DNA of 32,091 bases from Chara braunii (lineage: Eukaryota; Streptophyta; Charophyceae; Charales; Characeae), in NCBI GenBank assembly GCA_003427395.1, contig BFEA01000406.1, positions 544,863 to 576,953 on the forward strand, given 5' to 3'. The first letter of the stretch is position 1. Each line of letters opens with the position of its first letter. Position numbers and translations under genes: made by a program. Below, piece by piece: positions 30,099 through 32,091 of this stretch. The notes beneath the pieces were generated by a model. The model made no database searches. It was not told where the DNA came from and was given only the letters and a program-made list of their open reading frames with translations.

Positions 30099-30151
30099 TC
30101 GTCTGAGGGCGGGCGGAAAAGGCAGGTCTCGCCCTTCCACAACTAGCAAAA

Positions 30152-30233
30152 GGAGCTAGCCTGGAGGATGGTCAGACTCGATCCCAGGATGCCTTGCATA
30201 CCAATCTATGTTAATACCTACTGGGCTAGCTCC
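30152..30233 (-). other. tRNA-like sequence / SINE head
   Basis: On the minus strand an A-box match TAGCCCAGTAGG (30,217-30,228) lies 32 bases before a B-box-like GGATCGAGTCT (30,174-30,184, 9 of 11 matches), the normal tRNA spacing. The ends pair over 10 bp (GGAGCTAGCC with GGCTAGCTCC, 30,152-30,161 and 30,224-30,233). The T-arm and anticodon arm do not fold canonically and the paired 3' end is about 10 bases too far downstream, so a functional tRNA is unlikely. A tRNA-derived SINE head or tRNA pseudogene is the best reading. Confidence 0.5.
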
Positions 30234-30256
30234 TAGTTCGGTTCTACTAGGAGCTA
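30227..30256. repeat. 10-bp perfect hairpin
   Basis: TAGCTCCTAG (30,227-30,236) and CTAGGAGCTA (30,247-30,256) pair perfectly across a 10-base loop. The left arm overlaps the 5' end of the tRNA-like sequence, so alternative pairings with 30,152-30,161 are possible. Confidence 0.8.
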
Positions 30257-30294
30257 ATTTGCCCTAAGTAGAGTACAGGGCACGGTCTAGTCAG

Positions 30295-30303
30295 TATATA
30301 AAA
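30295..30303 (+). promoter_or_regulatory. TATA-box-like TATATAAAA
   Basis: A good plant-type TATA match within GC-richer sequence. No gene can be tied to it, so it is only a candidate; it could belong to an eroded LTR. Confidence 0.3.
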
Positions 30304-30307
30304 CCCG

Positions 30308-30915
30308 CAGTCCACTGTAGGGGAAACCCAGGCCACCGTTGGCCACAGCAGCCTGCTACAACAGGCAAAACCCCCCTTTCTAGTCGCCCCGGCCGCATGA
30401 CCGGGGGCCTTCATTAATTTCCACCTATATTTTAGTCTGCGGGGAGTGATTTCGCCGTCTCGCTTTCCCGACACACTCGACGTCTGCGGACTCAAGCCGA
30501 ACGAATCATACTTTCTCAGTCGTCAACTAACTGAGAAAAACCGTCGCCGCATCCCGCGCGACCCTTTCCGTTTTGACTAACCGTCGGACCTTTGTGGTCG
30601 GAGGTTTCATTTACTAACCATTTTGCAGTCTCTGCAAGTGTCGGAATGGAGCGCGTGGTCATTCAAATGTTTAATCCACTAACCTCCGTCGTCTTTGCAT
30701 ACCCTGCGAAAACGCAGACGAGCACTCGAAATTTTTAACCCCTGACTCCTGTCCGTGCGTGCCGTGTTTTGACCCTTGCGGTTACTAAACTTTCATGACC
30801 ATAACGGTCGAGGGGCTTACCCCATTTTCTGTTTTTAGCCGTCTCCGTTCTCGCAGTTAGTGTCGACATCGTGTCGACCGGAAAATCATGAGCGGATACC
30901 CTTGTAAGGGTATCA
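30308..30915. repeat. cluster of short perfect hairpins with ACTAAC motifs
   Basis: Perfect hairpins follow each other: GGCCA-ccgt-TGGCC (30,331-30,344), GCCTG-6-CAGGC (30,351-30,366), CCCCGG-8-CCGGGG (30,387-30,406), TTTCTCAGT-9-ACTGAGAAA (30,512-30,538), TTGCAG-3-CTGCAA (30,623-30,637), CTGCG-4-CGCAG (30,704-30,717) and GATACCCTT-2-AAGGGTATC (30,895-30,914). ACTAAC occurs at 30,526, 30,576, 30,613 and 30,678, plus three copies at 30,044, 30,052 and 30,061. No protein frame is conserved across the stretch. The biological meaning is unknown; an LTR or non-coding element is possible. Confidence 0.5.
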
Positions 30916-31029
30916 GCTCCGACAACGGGACCAGGAAGAACAACTTGCGCTTGTGTCAGAGGGGCAAGTAGCAAAGGGTACAAAGGAGAAGGTTGCGCAC
31001 GTGTCGATTTTTAGTTCACACTCATTAGT

Positions 31030-31447
31030 TCCCTCAAGACTTCCTCCAACCGATCCATCTGCGACGACTGCGTTTGTATCAAGTGATTCATCCATTCCGA
31101 TTGTCAGGAGCTAGCCGTGTGAACCATATGAGCCAGATGCAAGTTGGTGATGGGCACCTGCGCCGTAGTCGAAGGCAAAACGACATTTGTAGGAGCATCT
31201 CTGAAAGGGAGGATGCAGTGGGGGAAGTACCAGGGACATATCCGATGGTGATCCATCTGGGTTCTCCAGATCGGGACGATGATGAAATCGCCCGATTGAT
31301 TGGAGCCAAGATTGCCGTTTTGCTGCCACATCCTCTATCATATTAACTTTACCCCCATCGCCTTGATTTATGTACTTGCGCGTATCTAGCGAGTCCAGCT
31401 CAAGTGCTTTAGCAATAATCGCTGGTAGTCTATGAAATATCCGCGGC
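31030..31447 (-). pseudogene. degraded coding remnant, possibly Gag
   Basis: From 31,447 leftward the minus strand reads RIFHRLPAIIAKALELDSLD, then YINQGDGGKVNMIEDVAAKR. After a frameshift it continues QSGDFIIVPIWRTQMDHHRI and LPSTTAQVPITNLHLAHMVH, then past a stop WMNHLIQTQSSQMDRLEEVL with a short amphipathic helix. The long frame, the charged helix and the low number of stops suggest real former coding sequence. Similar segments occur at the amino ends of Gag proteins, but no diagnostic motif is present, so the assignment is tentative. Confidence 0.4.
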
Positions 31448-31669
31448 TGCGACGCCACAGTCATGACCGTGGCGACCACGGTCTGCCGCGGCCCGCAACT
31501 GACGAGGGGAGTGGGGGTTGGGGGTCGGGGTCGCGGATTGGGATTCCGAAACCCCGACCCTACCCCCTTGAACAAAAAAAAGTTTAAACAAATAATTTTC
31601 GGGGGGGGGGTGTTTTTTGTGTGTGAAAAAAATAATAATAATAAAAAAATATTTGATTGTTTGATTGTT

Positions 31670-31712
<43 letters not shown>

Positions 31713-31740
31713 GGGGGAGGTCCTCCCAACCCTCCCCCCG
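31441..31740. other. GC-rich repeat module, possible transposon end
   Basis: It begins with nested palindromes: CCGCGG at 31,441 and again at 31,486, enclosing GCCACAGTCATGACCGTGGC (31,454-31,473), which is 18/20 self-complementary. GGGGTCGGGG-type sequence, a G run (about 31,602-31,611), AAT repeats and a TTGA repeat follow. The order GGGGTC-rich part, homopolymers, long dinucleotide tract resembles the insertion at 11.46-12.64 kb. The window ends before a second end can be seen. Confidence 0.4.
31672..31710. repeat. (TTGA)n microsatellite
   Basis: About ten tandem TTGA/ATTG units, preceded by two looser TTTGATTG copies. Confidence 0.95.
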
Positions 31741-31741
31741 G

Positions 31742-31767
31742 CACACACATTGTCACACACATTGTCA

Positions 31768-31808
<41 letters not shown>

Positions 31809-32091
31809 ACACACACACACGCGCATGTGCACAAACACACATGCGCGAACACACATACATACACATACACACACACACACACGCACATACACACACACCC
31901 GCACCCACATACACACACAGACACACACGCACATACACAGACACCCGCGCCCACATACACACACACAGACACACACACACAGACACACACACACAGACAC
32001 ACAACCACAGACCCACACACACGCGCACACACATACACACACACACATGCACACATACACACACACACACACATACACACACACACACACA
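31742..32091. repeat. (CA)n microsatellite, cut by the window end
   Basis: At least 350 bases of CA dinucleotides with scattered TA, GA, CG and ACCCG interruptions. The open Val/Cys frames on the opposite strand are composition artefacts. Confidence 0.97.

Noticed and set aside
30034-30106. A complete tRNA gene around the perfect T-arm at 30,082-30,098
   Set aside because: No acceptor-stem partner for TCGTCTG, no D-arm or A box upstream, and a poor anticodon stem.
31430-32090. Frames of 107-218 codons rich in Cys and Val, and similar ones at 5.2, 14.6, 18.2 and 27.7 kb
   Set aside because: They are translations of GT/CA microsatellites.

Overview
The window is repeat-dominated nuclear DNA from a eukaryote with a large, transposon-rich genome. 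It has long microsatellites (GA, GT/CA, CT, TTTA, TTGA), nested DNA transposons, decayed Ty3/Gypsy-type LTR retrotransposon genes, a 408-base assembly gap and no convincing intact host gene. The reverse transcriptase and integrase types, and a primer site matching the 3' end of plant-type tRNA-Asp, point to the green lineage. A streptophyte alga such as a charophyte would fit, but this is inference and the species cannot be fixed from the sequence.

Layout. 1-4.5 kb: microsatellites, short perfect hairpins and diverged tandem duplications, no gene. 4.5-7.0 kb: a cluster of short non-autonomous DNA transposons, at least two with 8-bp target duplications (hAT-like), one nested in another. 7.0-8.65 kb: nothing recognisable. 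8.65-17.23 kb, minus strand: a decayed gag-pol retroelement in the order (descending coordinates) zinc knuckle, aspartic protease, linker, reverse transcriptase, RNase H, integrase, then an unidentified acidic ORF in the position where some LTR elements carry an extra gene. This pol is interrupted by a 1.06-kb hAT-like insertion inside RT and by a GC/CT-rich block with the gap between RNase H and integrase. 17.26-29.83 kb: two directly repeated LTR-like sequences (1.3 kb and 1.85 kb), each followed within about 30 bp by a 1.26-kb polypurine/polypyrimidine block; the two copies of that block face opposite ways. Between them lie a decayed gag (19.8-20.7 kb), further degenerate coding sequence, and two tandem copies, 2.2 kb apart, of a leader plus Gag amino terminus. 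The leader next to the right-hand LTR has a tRNA-Asp-type primer-binding site 2 bp from the LTR edge, so the element reads leftward. 29.83-32.09 kb: a hairpin-dense segment with repeated ACTAAC motifs, two tRNA-like Pol III signals in opposite orientation, a degraded minus-strand coding remnant, and a GC-rich module ending in a long CA repeat cut by the window edge.

How it fits together. Most gene-like sequence belongs to retroelements transcribed toward lower coordinates. Their damage is largely in-frame stops and G-to-A type changes (Cys to Tyr in a zinc knuckle, the integrase catalytic Glu to Lys, Trp and Arg to stop), as expected for methylated, silenced copies. Younger insertions lie inside older ones, and the paralogous DNA transposon at 14 kb provides an in-window empty site that proves the 5.43-6.19 kb insertion. 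The least conventional items are the opposite-facing blocks beside the LTR pair, a hairpin repeated three times in the retroelement leaders, the unidentified ORF after integrase, and the ACTAAC/hairpin segment at 30.0-30.9 kb.
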